Part shown: positions 8,928 through 17,330 of the stretch, piece after piece
How the letters are laid out: the number at the start of each line of letters is the position of its first letter
How positions within the stretch are numbered: the first letter of the stretch is position 1
Source: Acidobacteriota bacterium
GTDB lineage: Bacteria; Acidobacteriota; Vicinamibacteria; Vicinamibacterales; UBA2999
DNA length: 64,000 nt
Reading direction: 5' to 3'
Assembly (NCBI GenBank): GCA_947465645.1
Contig: CANIBQ010000005.1
Coordinates: 1-64,000, forward strand
Notes under the pieces: generated by a model
Seen by the model: only the letters and a program-made list of their open reading frames with translations
Database searches by the model: none
Told to the model about the DNA's origin: nothing
Translations under genes and position numbers: made by a program

Positions 8928-9344
8928 ATGAGCAGGACCATCAGCGGCGGAGTTCATCAGATCGGGCCCTCGTCGGGCCGGGGTACGGTTCGCACGCACA
9001 GCGTGCTGATCGATCGGCCGACTGACAAGGGAGGCGCCGATCGCGGACCCATGGGCGGAGAGCTCCTGCTGCTGGCCCTCGGGGGCTGTTTCATGAGCAA
9101 CCTGCTGGCCGCGATTCGCTCCCGCGAGTCGACGGTCTCCGACGTCCGCGTCACCGTCGATGCGACGATCGACGGCGCGCCCGAGCGGATGACCGCGTAT
9201 ACCGTCAGGGTCGCTGCGCGCTACGACGATCCGTCCGAGATGGAAAAACTGGTGACGATCGCCGAGCGCGGCTGCATCGTCGCCAACACCCTCAAAGCCG
9301 GCTCCCCGATCGCCGTCGTGCTCGAAGACCCTGTTCCTGCCTGA
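8928..9344 (+). CDS. OsmC family protein
   Basis: A 138-residue protein of the OsmC/Ohr superfamily, small dimeric thiol peroxidases that reduce organic hydroperoxides. The family signature is visible: GPMGGELLLLALGGCFMSNL, with the peroxidatic Cys at about residue 49, and a second Cys in ERGCIVANTLKAG. The spacing of the two cysteines fits the OsmC rather than the Ohr branch (inference). No signal peptide, so it is cytoplasmic. Transcription probably ends at the hairpin at 9352-9368. Confidence 0.85.
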   Translation: MSRTISGGVHQIGPSSGRGTVRTHSVLIDRPTDKGGADRGPMGGELLLLALGGCFMSNLLAAIRSRESTVSDVRVTVDATIDGAPERMTAYTVRVAARYDDPSEMEKLVTIAERGCIVANTLKAGSPIAVVLEDPVPA

Positions 9345-9351
9345 CGCGCGC

Positions 9352-9368
9352 GGGCGCTGCCTGCGCCC
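9352..9368. terminator. short GC hairpin after osmC-like gene
   Basis: Six-base arms GGGCGC and GCGCCC with a 5-nt loop, 8 bp after the stop. No U-tract follows, so intrinsic termination would be weak. Confidence 0.35.
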
Positions 9369-9476
9369 TTGCGGATCGGCTACAATTCGCCCACCTTCGG
9401 GGAGGGCGCCTCCGTGAAAAGGACGTTCCTCCTCCTCCGCGCCTCATGCAGCTCGGCGCGAAATATATGACTTCCG

Positions 9477-9505
9477 GTAGAGGAGGCCTTAAGGCCTCCG
9501 GCTAC
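9477..9505. repeat. GTAG/CTAC palindrome upstream of TonB receptor 2
   Basis: Begins GTAGAGGAGGCC, centre TTAA, ends GGCCTCCGGCTAC. It sits in the 5' region about 20 bp before the receptor start, so it would be transcribed in the leader. Confidence 0.7.
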
Positions 9506-9523
9506 CAGACGGAGAGGCGTTCC

Positions 9524-12500
9524 ATGAAGCGTTTGCTGCGCGTATGGGCTATCACCGCGCTGATCGTCTTGATCGGCGTTTCCGCCTGGGCGCAGGCGAC
9601 GGCGCAACTGACAGGCACGGTGAGGGACGAGAGCGGCGCGGTGCTGCCCGGGGTCACCGTGACCGTGACCCAGACCGATACCGGATTGACGCGCTCGGTG
9701 GTGACCGAGGGCAGCGGATCCTACGTGATCCCGAACCTCCCGATCGGCCCGTACAAGCTCGAGGTGTCGCTTCAGGGCTTTCGCAGCTACGAACAGACCG
9801 GCATCGTCCTGCAGGTCGGGGCCACGCCGACGATTAACGCGGTGCTCGGCGTCGGCAGCCTGGAAGAGACCGTGTCGGTCGACGCCGCGGCGCCGCTCGT
9901 CGACGTGCGCAGCGCCGGCATTTCCGAGGTGGTCGAGAACGAGCGTATCGTCGAGCTGCCGCTGCAGGGGCGCCAGGTGACGAACCTGATCGTGCTGGCC
10001 GGCGCGGCGGTGAACACCGGCGACGTCAGCGGCCAGCGCAACCGCTCCGACTCGGTCGCGATTTCGGTGGCCGGCGGGCTGCGAACGGGCGTCGCGTACA
10101 TCCTCGACGGCGCGATGCACAACGATCCGTACGACAACACCAATATGCCGTTTCCGTTTCCGGATGCGCTGCAGGAATTCAGCGTCGCCACCGGCGGACT
10201 GGCCGCGCAGAGCGGCATGCACTCGGCTGCCGCGGTCAGCGCGGTCACGCGCTCGGGCACCAACAGCTTTCACGGCAACGCCTTCGAATTCCTTCGTGAC
10301 AAGCGGTTCAACGCGTCGGACGCGTTTGCGCCGATTGGTCCCAACGGCAGGAAGGTGAACGACGGCCTGGTGCGAAACCAGTACGGCGGCACGCTCGGAG
10401 GGCCCGTGCTCAGGGACAAGCTGTTTTTCTTCGGCGGCTACCAGGGAACCCGCGTGCGCCAGACACCGGCATCGTTTGTGGGCTTCGTGCCGACGGCGGC
10501 GATGCTGGCGGGCGACTTCACGGCGATCGCCTCGCCCGCCTGCAATGCCGGCCGGCAGGTCGCCCTGCGCGCGCCGTTCGTCAGCAACCGGATCGATCCG
10601 GCACTCTTCAGCCGGGCGGCGCTGGCCGTGTCCCGGCGTCTCCCGACCGCCGCCGATCCTTGCGGCGAGATCAGGTACAGCGTGCCGCTCGACAACAACG
10701 ACTCGCAGTACGTCGCCCGCGGCGACTACCAGATGAGCGGCAATCACGGGATCTTCGGCCGCTACATCGACGCGTTCGAGAATCGCCTGCCGACGCTCTC
10801 GCGCACCGGCAATATCCTCACCGTCAGGCGCGAGTTCGGCGCCAACAAGCACGCGCGCGCGCAGTCGCTCGCGCTGGGCGATACGATGGTGTTCGGCGCC
10901 AATACGGTGAATGCGTTCCGCCTGACGGTGAATCGCACGACCAATCGCCTGAACGATCCGCCCGATCCGTTCTTCGACGCCGCCGACCTGGGCGTCAAGC
11001 TTCACAGCTACGTGCCGGACGTCATCGGACTCAACGTGACCAACGGCTTCACCATCTCGGGTGGCAACTCGGTCAAGGTCCGGATCCTGAGCAAAGCGTA
11101 TCAGGTGGCCAACGATCTTTCCGTCGTCCGCGGACGGCACCAGATGTCGTTCGGCGGCAACGCCTCGTACTGGATGGTCGACAGTGAAGACAACGCCCGC
11201 GCGGCCGGCGACTTCAACTTCAACGGCCAGGCCACCGGCATCGGACTGGCCGATTTCCTCATCGGGCAGGCGTCGCTGGTGCGCCACGGCGCGCCCGGCC
11301 TGCTCCAGATGGAACAGTGGTACCTCGGACTGTACGCACAGGACACCTGGAGGACGACCGACCGCGTGACGCTCAACGCGGGACTTCGCTGGGAGCCGTA
11401 TCTCGGCCAGAACATGAAGAACGGCGCCGTCACGAATTTTTCGGTGGAGAACTTCCGGCAGGGGATTAAGAGCAAGCGGTTCCTCAACGCGCCAGCCGGC
11501 ATGATGTATCCCGGCGACCCGGGCGTCCCGGGCGGCAACTCCGGCATCAACAAGCAGTGGCGGAACCTGTCGCCCCGCGTTGGCCTGGCGTGGGACGTGT
11601 CGGGCGACGGCCGCACCGCGGTGCGCTCCTCGTATGCGATGAACTACGACCTCCCGAGCGCGGTATTCCTCTATATCGCCGCCTCCTCATCGCCGTTCGG
11701 CAACCGCGTCGAGCTGAGCGCGGTGCCGTTCGAGGATCCGTATCGCAACGTGCCAGGCGGCGACACGCATCCGCTGTCTCCGGTGCCTCCCTTCGATGCG
11801 CAGTACCCGGCGTTCGGGGCCTACGGCGCCATGGATCCGGAGATCAATTCCGCGCGCGTTCAGTCGTGGAACGTGACCGTTGAGCGCCAGCTTGGCGAGG
11901 CGTGGCAGGCATCGGCGAGCTATCTTGGTAGTTACGCCGATCGGCTGTGGGGCCAGGTGCACCTTAACCCGGGCACGTTCATGGGGCTTGGTCCTTGCAC
12001 GATCGCGGGGGTGTCGTACCCGACATGCACGGTCAACGGCAACGTCGATCGGCGCCGGCCGCTCTATCTGGAGAATCCGACCCTCGGACAGGCGCTCGGT
12101 CCGGTCGTCCGATTCTCAGACGTCGGCGAGCAGGCGTACCGGGGTCTCAAGCTGTCGTTCCGCCGCCGCGCGGCCACCGGCCTGAGCCTGGCCGGCAACT
12201 ACACGCTGTCGCACTGCGAGGCGGACACGGAGGTCACGGGCAGCTTCGGGCAGTTTGCCAACGGCTACCAGGACCCGGGCAACCCGTCCTTCGATCGCGG
12301 CAACTGCTCGCAGAATCGCCGGCAGATCGCCAACGTCTCGCTTGGCGCACAGAGCCCGCATTTCAACAACGCGCTCGGCCTCGTCGTCTCGGACTGGAGG
12401 CTGTCGGGCATCCTGAACGCCCGCTCCGGCAACTGGCTGACAGTGACGACCGGCCGCGACATCGCGGGCACCGGCATCGCGGCGCAACGCGTCAATCAGG

Positions 12501-12838
12501 TGTTGGATAATCCCTACGGCGACAAGTCGTCGCTGACAAATTACCTGAACCCCGCGGCGTTCGCCTATCCCGCACCCGGCACACTGGGCAATCACAAGGC
12601 CTTCAGCATCGAAGGCCCGGGATTCTGGACGGTTGATCTCGCGCTGTCGCGGCTGGCCCCATTCGGAACGCAGCAGTCGCTGGAATTCCGGGTGGAAGTG
12701 TTCAACGTGTTCAACAACTTCAACTGGGGAGTCCCGAACACCAACCTCGACGCCGGCACCTTCGGGCGCATTACCACCGCAGCGCTGGTGTCCGATAATC
12801 CGCGGATCATGCAGTTCGGGTTCAAGTACGGGTTCTGA
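9524..12838 (+). CDS. TonB-dependent receptor with carboxypeptidase regulatory-like N-domain (paralog 2)
   Basis: A 1104-residue outer-membrane receptor closely related to the product of 4285-7584. Signal peptide MKRLLRVWAITALIVLIGVS; regulatory-like domain (about 25-110) with AQLTGTVRDESGAVLPGVTV; plug segments ENERIVELPLQGRQVTNL and SAVTRSGTNSFHGNAFEFLR; barrel ending RIMQFGFKYGF. It likely imports a large or scarce ligand with TonB; specificity unknown. The start at ATG 9524 is supported by GGAGAGG upstream. Two WEGDT-family genes follow on the same strand, parallel to the arrangement behind paralog 1. Confidence 0.93.
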   Translation: MKRLLRVWAITALIVLIGVSAWAQATAQLTGTVRDESGAVLPGVTVTVTQTDTGLTRSVVTEGSGSYVIPNLPIGPYKLEVSLQGFRSYEQTGIVLQVGATPTINAVLGVGSLEETVSVDAAAPLVDVRSAGISEVVENERIVELPLQGRQVTNLIVLAGAAVNTGDVSGQRNRSDSVAISVAGGLRTGVAYILDGAMHNDPYDNTNMPFPFPDALQEFSVATGGLAAQSGMHSAAAVSAVTRSGTNSFHGNAFEFLRDKRFNASDAFAPIGPNGRKVNDGLVRNQYGGTLGGPVLRDKLFFFGGYQGTRVRQTPASFVGFVPTAAMLAGDFTAIASPACNAGRQVALRAPFVSNRIDPALFSRAALAVSRRLPTAADPCGEIRYSVPLDNNDSQYVARGDYQMSGNHGIFGRYIDAFENRLPTLSRTGNILTVRREFGANKHARAQSLALGDTMVFGANTVNAFRLTVNRTTNRLNDPPDPFFDAADLGVKLHSYVPDVIGLNVTNGFTISGGNSVKVRILSKAYQVANDLSVVRGRHQMSFGGNASYWMVDSEDNARAAGDFNFNGQATGIGLADFLIGQASLVRHGAPGLLQMEQWYLGLYAQDTWRTTDRVTLNAGLRWEPYLGQNMKNGAVTNFSVENFRQGIKSKRFLNAPAGMMYPGDPGVPGGNSGINKQWRNLSPRVGLAWDVSGDGRTAVRSSYAMNYDLPSAVFLYIAASSSPFGNRVELSAVPFEDPYRNVPGGDTHPLSPVPPFDAQYPAFGAYGAMDPEINSARVQSWNVTVERQLGEAWQASASYLGSYADRLWGQVHLNPGTFMGLGPCTIAGVSYPTCTVNGNVDRRRPLYLENPTLGQALGPVVRFSDVGEQAYRGLKLSFRRRAATGLSLAGNYTLSHCEADTEVTGSFGQFANGYQDPGNPSFDRGNCSQNRRQIANVSLGAQSPHFNNALGLVVSDWRLSGILNARSGNWLTVTTGRDIAGTGIAAQRVNQVLDNPYGDKSSLTNYLNPAAFAYPAPGTLGNHKAFSIEGPGFWTVDLALSRLAPFGTQQSLEFRVEVFNVFNNFNWGVPNTNLDAGTFGRITTAALVSDNPRIMQFGFKYGF

Positions 12839-12843
12839 TGATC

Positions 12844-12914
12844 GCGTGGCCTGAAGGCCACGCGCTACAGGCGACTGGTCTGCCACCTGTAGCGCGCACC
12901 CTTGAGGGTGCGCG
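12844..12914. repeat. two facing GTAG/CTAC palindromes (BIME-like)
   Basis: The left hairpin has arms GCGTGGCC and GGCCACGC around TGAA and ends CTAC (12844-12868). After 20 bp the right one starts GTAGCGCGCACC, centre CTTGAG, and closes GGTGCGCG (12889-12914). The stems are unlike those of other copies in the window, yet each arm pairs with its own partner. Confidence 0.7.
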
Positions 12915-12959
12915 GGCCGGGCCGTCAGGTGCGCGGCGACGAATTCGAGGAGGTATAGC

Positions 12960-13772
12960 GTGAGACGAGCTCTTATCCTTTCAATCACGGTCATCGGCCT
13001 GAGCATGCCGGTCCTGGCGCAGGAGCCGGAGCCACGGCTGCCGCAGCGTCTCGGGGGCTCTAATGGCCCGACCAGGGCGGCCGAGGCGCTCGCCAGCCGT
13101 CCCGTGCCGAAACTGGCCGACGGCACCGTCGACCTCTCTGGCGTCTGGACGGGCGGAGGCAACGAGCCGGTCGGCGAGCGGCTGAAGCCGGTCGAGCTCA
13201 GCGGCCTGCTGACACCCGCCGGAAAGGCGGTGGTGGCCTCCCGCACCGCCAACCCCGGCGACGACCCGTATTTCGCCTGCATGCCCGGCGGCCCGCTCCG
13301 GATTACAGGCGGGTTCGCGTGGCGGCTGGTCCAGCACCCGACGGTCAACGCCACGCATATCTTCATGCTGCAGGAAGGGAACGCCCACAGCTACCGCCAG
13401 ATTTTCATGAACGGCAAGCATCCGGAGGATCCGACGCCGACGTGGTACGGCCACTCGATCGGACGCTGGGAAGGCGACACCCTGGTCATCGACACGATCG
13501 GCGTCAACGACAAGTTCTGGCTCGATGCGGCCGGCACCCCGCACAGCGAGAAGCTGCACATGGTCGAACGGTGGACGCGCCCCGACTACACCACGCTCCG
13601 CCGCGTCGTCCGGCTCGAAGATCCGGAGATGTTCACCAAGCCGATCGAGGTGACGTACACCGCGAAGCTGGGCACCGCCGAGAGCGAGATCATGGAGTAC
13701 TTCTGCATCGAGAACGAGCAGTTCGGCGTGCGCCACCTGCCGGACCCGACGGCAAACCCGATCGGTCGATAG
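12960..13772 (+). CDS. secreted WEGDT-family protein, function unknown
   Basis: A 270-residue exported protein with GTG start 8 nt after GAGGAGG. Signal peptide MRRALILSITVIGLSMPVLA. It carries TVDLSGVW (57-64), CMPGGPLRITGGFAW, FMLQEGNAHSYRQIFMNG and GRWEGDTLVIDTIG (about 168-181), then EKLHMVERWTRPDY and EIMEYFCIENEQ. It is about two-thirds identical by eye to the next gene, so the pair is a recent tandem duplication. The conserved Cys residues in CMPGG and FCIEN might form a disulfide. It is probably expressed with receptor 2. Confidence 0.75.
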   Translation: MRRALILSITVIGLSMPVLAQEPEPRLPQRLGGSNGPTRAAEALASRPVPKLADGTVDLSGVWTGGGNEPVGERLKPVELSGLLTPAGKAVVASRTANPGDDPYFACMPGGPLRITGGFAWRLVQHPTVNATHIFMLQEGNAHSYRQIFMNGKHPEDPTPTWYGHSIGRWEGDTLVIDTIGVNDKFWLDAAGTPHSEKLHMVERWTRPDYTTLRRVVRLEDPEMFTKPIEVTYTAKLGTAESEIMEYFCIENEQFGVRHLPDPTANPIGR

Positions 13773-13778
13773 CTCAAG

Positions 13779-13807
13779 GTAGAGGAGGCCTTCAGGCCTC
13801 CGGCTAC
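13779..13807. repeat. GTAG/CTAC palindrome between the two WEGDT genes
   Basis: Begins GTAGAGGAGGCC, centre TTCA, ends GGCCTCCGGCTAC; almost the same stem as the copy at 9477-9505, with TTCA instead of TTAA in the centre. Confidence 0.7.
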
Positions 13808-13837
13808 CACGGAGGATCACTACCCTCGGAGGATCAC

Positions 13838-14647
13838 GTGAGAAGAGTTCTTGTCATCGCAGTCGCGCTGATCGGATTGTCGTCCACGCTCTTTGCGCAG
13901 GAGCTTCCTCGCCGGCTGGGAGGCGCCAACGGTCCGCCCGACGCCGACAAGGCGCTCGCGAGCCGCCCGGTGCCGAAGCTCCCTGACGGCACGGTCGACC
14001 TGTCGGGCGTGTGGACCGACGGCGGCGACAGGCTCGCGGCGCCCGGCACGGGCTTGACGCTGGCCGATATCGACAGCGCGCTGCAGCCGTGGGCGAAGGA
14101 GAAGCTCGCCAAACGCAACGACGCGGACAATCCCTACTACCTCTGCATGCCCGGAGGTCCGTTCCGGCTCTCAGGTGGCTTCGCCTGGCGGTTCGTCCAG
14201 ACACCGACCGTGAACGCGAAGTACATCTTCATGCTGCAGGAAGGCAACTCGCACAGCTACCGTCAGATCTTCATGGATGGCCGCAAGCATCCCGAGGATC
14301 CGACGCCCACGTGGTACGGCCATTCCATCGGACACTGGGAAGGCGACACGCTCGTCATCGACACGGTCGGCCTCAACGACAAGTTCTGGATCGACCGGCA
14401 GGGCGTGCCGACGACCGAGCGTCTGCACATGATCGAGCGGTGGACGCGGTACAACTACACGACCATGCGCCGCGTCGTGACGCTCGACGATCCGGGCTCC
14501 TTGACCAGGCCGATCACGGGAACGTACGAGGCGCACCTGTCGCAGCCCGGCAGCGAGATCATGGAGTACTTCTGCGTCGAGAACGAACAGTACGGCTCGA
14601 GGCACATCGCCGATCCGACGGTGAACCCGGTCGGGCCCGTAAAATAG
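13838..14647 (+). CDS. secreted WEGDT-family protein, tandem paralog
   Basis: A 269-residue exported protein with GTG start behind CGGAGGA. Signal peptide MRRVLVIAVALIGLSSTLFA, then QELPRRLGGANGP, TVDLSGVW, CMPGGPFRLSGGFAW, FMLQEGNSHSYRQIFMDG, GHWEGDTLVIDTVG and MEYFCVENEQYGSRH. It shares nearly every block with the gene at 12960-13772 and differs mostly around residues 65-95. No catalytic motif is recognisable. Its 3' end is followed by a hairpin and by a long stretch without convincing genes. Confidence 0.75.
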   Translation: MRRVLVIAVALIGLSSTLFAQELPRRLGGANGPPDADKALASRPVPKLPDGTVDLSGVWTDGGDRLAAPGTGLTLADIDSALQPWAKEKLAKRNDADNPYYLCMPGGPFRLSGGFAWRFVQTPTVNAKYIFMLQEGNSHSYRQIFMDGRKHPEDPTPTWYGHSIGHWEGDTLVIDTVGLNDKFWIDRQGVPTTERLHMIERWTRYNYTTMRRVVTLDDPGSLTRPITGTYEAHLSQPGSEIMEYFCVENEQYGSRHIADPTVNPVGPVK

Positions 14648-15054
14648 TACGTAGTACGTGGTGTCCGGCTTTAGCCGGACCGGAGAACGATGACGGAGAG
14701 GCGGACCTTCCTTGTCCGACGTAGCTCGAAGAGCGAAGTCGGAGGGTCCGTCTTTTTCGTGTACGCCGCTCGTGACGTGTCGGCCATCCTCGCGCCGGCT
14801 CCGCACGCCGGGAACGCTCCTTGCGCTCGTACCCTTCCGTTGCCGCCGCGAGTAGGGGCGATCCCACCGACATCCGTCGTGGCATGCACCTTTCGAGCTG
14901 ATTCCATCGCCTTGGATCACGCGGAACGAACTCGCGGCGAGGAATCGCTCCACTCGCGTTCCTGCTCCGCAGCGCACGGCGTGCTCCGAACGGCGCGAGG
15001 CCGGCCGGCACGTCACAAGCGGCATGGACGGCTAGTAGAGCGGACCATGCCGCG

Positions 15055-15291
15055 ATGAATCTGGAATTGCCATCGAGGGAGCCTGAAGGCTACAAGATCG
15101 TCGCCGGCGCCCCAGACTCCACCGCCCCCGACCGCGACGGCGACGAACTGTTCGCCAGACGAGAGGATATAGCCCATCGGCGTTGCTTTGGCGCTCGGGG
15201 GAAGCGCGCCTCGCCGCGACTCGCGTCCAGTCTCCACATCGACGGCGTGAAGCGTCCGATCGACCGCCGCGCCGATGAAGAGGATGCCCCC
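15055..15291 (-). pseudogene. C-terminal remnant of a PQQ-dependent dehydrogenase
   Basis: Reading the minus strand from 15291, just after an in-frame stop at 15292-15294, gives LFIGAAVDRTLHAVDVETG, then LPPSAKATPMGYI and FVAVAVGGGGVWGAGDDLVAF followed by RLP. These are the closing propeller blades of quinoprotein glucose-dehydrogenase-type enzymes. Everything upstream is missing, and the frame runs past the expected C-terminus without a stop in the usual place. It is a decayed tail of about 75 codons flanked by palindromic repeats. Confidence 0.6.
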
Positions 15292-15439
15292 TCAGACGAG
15301 CCGGCAGGCATACCCTCTACGTCCATTTCTTCGAGCTCCTGCGCGGGCCCTGCTGGACTTCAAAGGGGAGTATTCCAGGGACGTTCGTGGCGGAGCGGAG
15401 TGTGCGTCCCGCCACGAACACAGCAGCCGGACGATGACG

Positions 15440-15517
15440 GTCCGCCTGAAGGCGGACACTACGTACGTCAAAAAGGCGGACCCGACGATCCGCCTCTGAC
15501 AACTGACAACTGACAAC
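15440..15517. repeat. palindromes followed by three TGACAAC heptamers
   Basis: GTCCGCC/GGCGGAC hairpin around TGAA (15440-15456) followed by ACTACGTACGT; then a GGCGGA/TCCGCC hairpin (15474-15493); then three tandem TGACAAC units (15497-15517) and a degenerate fourth that touches the stop codon of the minus-strand gene beginning at 16510. Similar heptamer tracts touch two other minus-strand stop codons (18397, 31754). Confidence 0.65.
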
Positions 15518-15523
15518 CGATAA

Positions 15524-16510
15524 CTATTTCTCGATTGCCTGCGGACGCGTGAGGAGATCTTTCAGTCCGCCGTCATTGCACGTGAGCCCGGGGGCGGCGC
15601 CGGGGAGTCCCTGCCGCTCGATCCACCCGCAGCAGTAGCGGTCGCATGCGGCCGGGGGCGTGTAGGTGCCCCTGATCTTCTTCCTGTACTCCGGATACAG
15701 CGATTCCGCGTAGCCCATCGCCGCTTCTCTCGGGACCTTGTAGGTGCGGATCATGTGGTCCGCTTCCGGATTCTGGCCGGGCAGGTAATGCGGCACGATG
15801 CCGGAATCTTCCAGCCGCGGCACCTCGTTGGCGGTGTTGCAGATGACCCGTCCACCGCCGGCGACGCCAGGCTGCCTCTGATACACCCGGCTGACGACAT
15901 GCGGCTCCGTGAGGTAGACGGGATCTTCCTGGATCGTCGTCACCGTCAGCATGTCGTCGTGCAGCGTGACGTGCACCGTGAAGGTCGACTGGTCGCTGCC
16001 GGGAATGCCGACGCCGCGCCGGATCCACTGCGTCTTGACGTGGGTGGTCTTCGCGGTGAGCGTGTTGCCCTCCCACTTGCCGGTGGTAAAGCCCGCGGGC
16101 ATGTGCAGCGCGTTCGCCGACGGCCGGGGACGCCCATCCATCCAGATCGTGATGTTGTCCCGCAGGTAGTCGCCGCCGATGATCCACGCGATCAGGCGCC
16201 CGTCCGCGTCTTCCTCGCTCCAGATCCTGAGCCCCAGCGGACGATACTGGATGACCCAGGGTGACTGCGCGAGGCACTGGCGCTCGAAGGTCGACGGCAG
16301 GTTCGGCGTGTAGAGCAGGGCCTTGGCGCGCCCCTCATCGGTGAGCGCCATCCCCGTGTAGTCGCCCAGGTCGGATCCCGGCCCGCGCTCGATGTAGTCC
16401 TCGTACATCATGTTCGTGTACGAGCCGCTCAGGTTGATCTGCGCGGACGCCGGGGACGCGACGGCGAACATGGCGCAGGAAAACGTCACGGCACGAGCGA
16501 ATGTCATCAT
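15524..16510 (-). CDS. secreted protein of the W-x-G-[DN]-T group, function unknown
   Basis: A 328-residue exported protein (signal peptide MMTFARAVTFSCAMFAVASPASA). It begins [28 protein letters not shown], has GLRIWSEE, TIWMDGRPRPSANALHMPAGF, the core GKWEGNTLTAKTTHVKTQW, and ends in a Cys-rich segment ([17 protein letters not shown]...LTCNDGG). It is a close paralog of 18397-19377; the two flank a DLTG protein and an MBL-fold protein on the same strand, so 19377->15524 may be one transcription unit. Disulfide bonding in the periplasm is likely; activity unknown. Confidence 0.72.
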   Translation of the reverse strand: MMTFARAVTFSCAMFAVASPASAQINLSGSYTNMMYEDYIERGPGSDLGDYTGMALTDEGRAKALLYTPNLPSTFERQCLAQSPWVIQYRPLGLRIWSEEDADGRLIAWIIGGDYLRDNITIWMDGRPRPSANALHMPAGFTTGKWEGNTLTAKTTHVKTQWIRRGVGIPGSDQSTFTVHVTLHDDMLTVTTIQEDPVYLTEPHVVSRVYQRQPGVAGGGRVICNTANEVPRLEDSGIVPHYLPGQNPEADHMIRTYKVPREAAMGYAESLYPEYRKKIRGTYTPPAACDRYCCGWIERQGLPGAAPGLTCNDGGLKDLLTRPQAIEK

Positions 16511-16520
16511 CTGGCTCCGG

Positions 16521-16549
16521 GTAGCCGGAGGCCTTAAGGCCTCCGCTAC
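16521..16549. repeat. GTAG/CTAC palindrome between minus-strand genes
   Basis: GTAGCCGGAGGCC, centre TTAA, GGCCTCCGCTAC. It occupies most of the gap between the genes at 17328->16549 and 16510->15524 and meets the stop codon of the former. Confidence 0.7.
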
Positions 16550-17328
16550 TAGAATTTTGCGTCGCAGGGCGTGGGGTCGAACTTGCTGCCGTCAGCTTCC
16601 TTCTTGAAGTGGATCGCCGTCATCCACGGCACCTGCAGGTAGACCGGGTCGTTGACCACGTTGGTGACGACGAGGTACTTGTCGCCGTTCTCTTCGGTGT
16701 TGACGTCCCAGTACTCCGTGAACACGGTGCTGGCGCTATAAGGCACGCCGTTCTTGCGCAGGTATCCCGGGCGCAGCTGCGTCGTCACGCTTTTCATCGA
16801 TCCAAAGCGCTGATCCGCGGCGCCGCGTCCGCGGCCGCCGCCGGCGATGATCCACTGCGCGGCCGAGACGCCCTGCCAGGTGCGCGGGGCGTTGGCCCGC
16901 GCCGGCGCCGCGTTGCCGAACGCGAACAGGCGCGTCTGCATCCCGTAATCGCTCTCGAGTTTCAGCGTGGTGTCGTCGTGCCACGATATGCGCAGCCGCG
17001 TCGGTCCGCGCATGAGGCCCGGTGCGCCGTACGCGCGGCAGGCCTCGCCCGCGGCCTCGTCCTTCGCCGGATCCCATGCCTCGGCAACCTTCTGTCCTTC
17101 GAGGCTCATCGGGATGCTGGGGAAGTCGCCCTTGGCCGGCGTGATCATCCGCCAGCGCCAGTCTTCGGAAATGATCGCCACCCAGTAACCGGTGAGGTCG
17201 ATTGGCGCGGCGGCGCGCGCAGTCTGGGTCGCGGCGGGCCCGGCCCCGCGTTCCTGCGCGAACATGCTGCTCGCCACGACCAACGGCAGCGCCACCACCA
17301 CGGCCACCAGCAATCTCCTGCACGCCAT
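16549..17328 (-). CDS. secreted DLTG-type protein, function unknown
   Basis: A 259-residue exported protein (MACRRLLVAVVVALPLVVAS signal) with APIDLTGYWVAIISEDWRWRM, the repeated motif AWDPAKDEAAGEACRAYGAPGLMR, TTLKLESDYGMQTRLFAFG, SVTTQLRPGYLRKNGVPYS and DPTPCDAKF at the end. It is clearly homologous along its length to the product of 25505-26263 (shared RPGYLRKNGVPYS, DPTPC and WDPAK blocks). No known domain is recognised. It lies 2 bp downstream of the MBL-fold gene, as its paralog lies downstream of the other MBL-fold gene, so the pair may act together. Confidence 0.72.
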   Translation of the reverse strand: MACRRLLVAVVVALPLVVASSMFAQERGAGPAATQTARAAAPIDLTGYWVAIISEDWRWRMITPAKGDFPSIPMSLEGQKVAEAWDPAKDEAAGEACRAYGAPGLMRGPTRLRISWHDDTTLKLESDYGMQTRLFAFGNAAPARANAPRTWQGVSAAQWIIAGGGRGRGAADQRFGSMKSVTTQLRPGYLRKNGVPYSASTVFTEYWDVNTEENGDKYLVVTNVVNDPVYLQVPWMTAIHFKKEADGSKFDPTPCDAKF

Positions 17329-17330
17329 GA

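Larger units (their letters stand above)
14648..15523. other. 876-bp non-coding stretch rich in palindromes, with one gene remnant
   Basis: No intact gene is convincing here; possible frames have implausible composition. The stretch holds a hairpin (GTCCGGC/GCCGGAC, 14663-14680), a larger structured element at about 14700-14755 with nested arms (GGACC/GGTCC, TCCGAC/GTCGGA, GCTC/GAGC) running into TTTTT, a PQQ-dehydrogenase remnant on the minus strand, and further palindromes at 15440-15493. The element at 14700 and the one at 15470 (AAAAAGGCGGACC) look like inverted copies of one family flanking the remnant. Confidence 0.55.

Noticed and set aside
14690..15058. Possible 122-residue plus-strand protein
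   Set aside because: Composition is low-complexity and overlaps palindromic elements; no signal peptide, domain or good ribosome-binding site.
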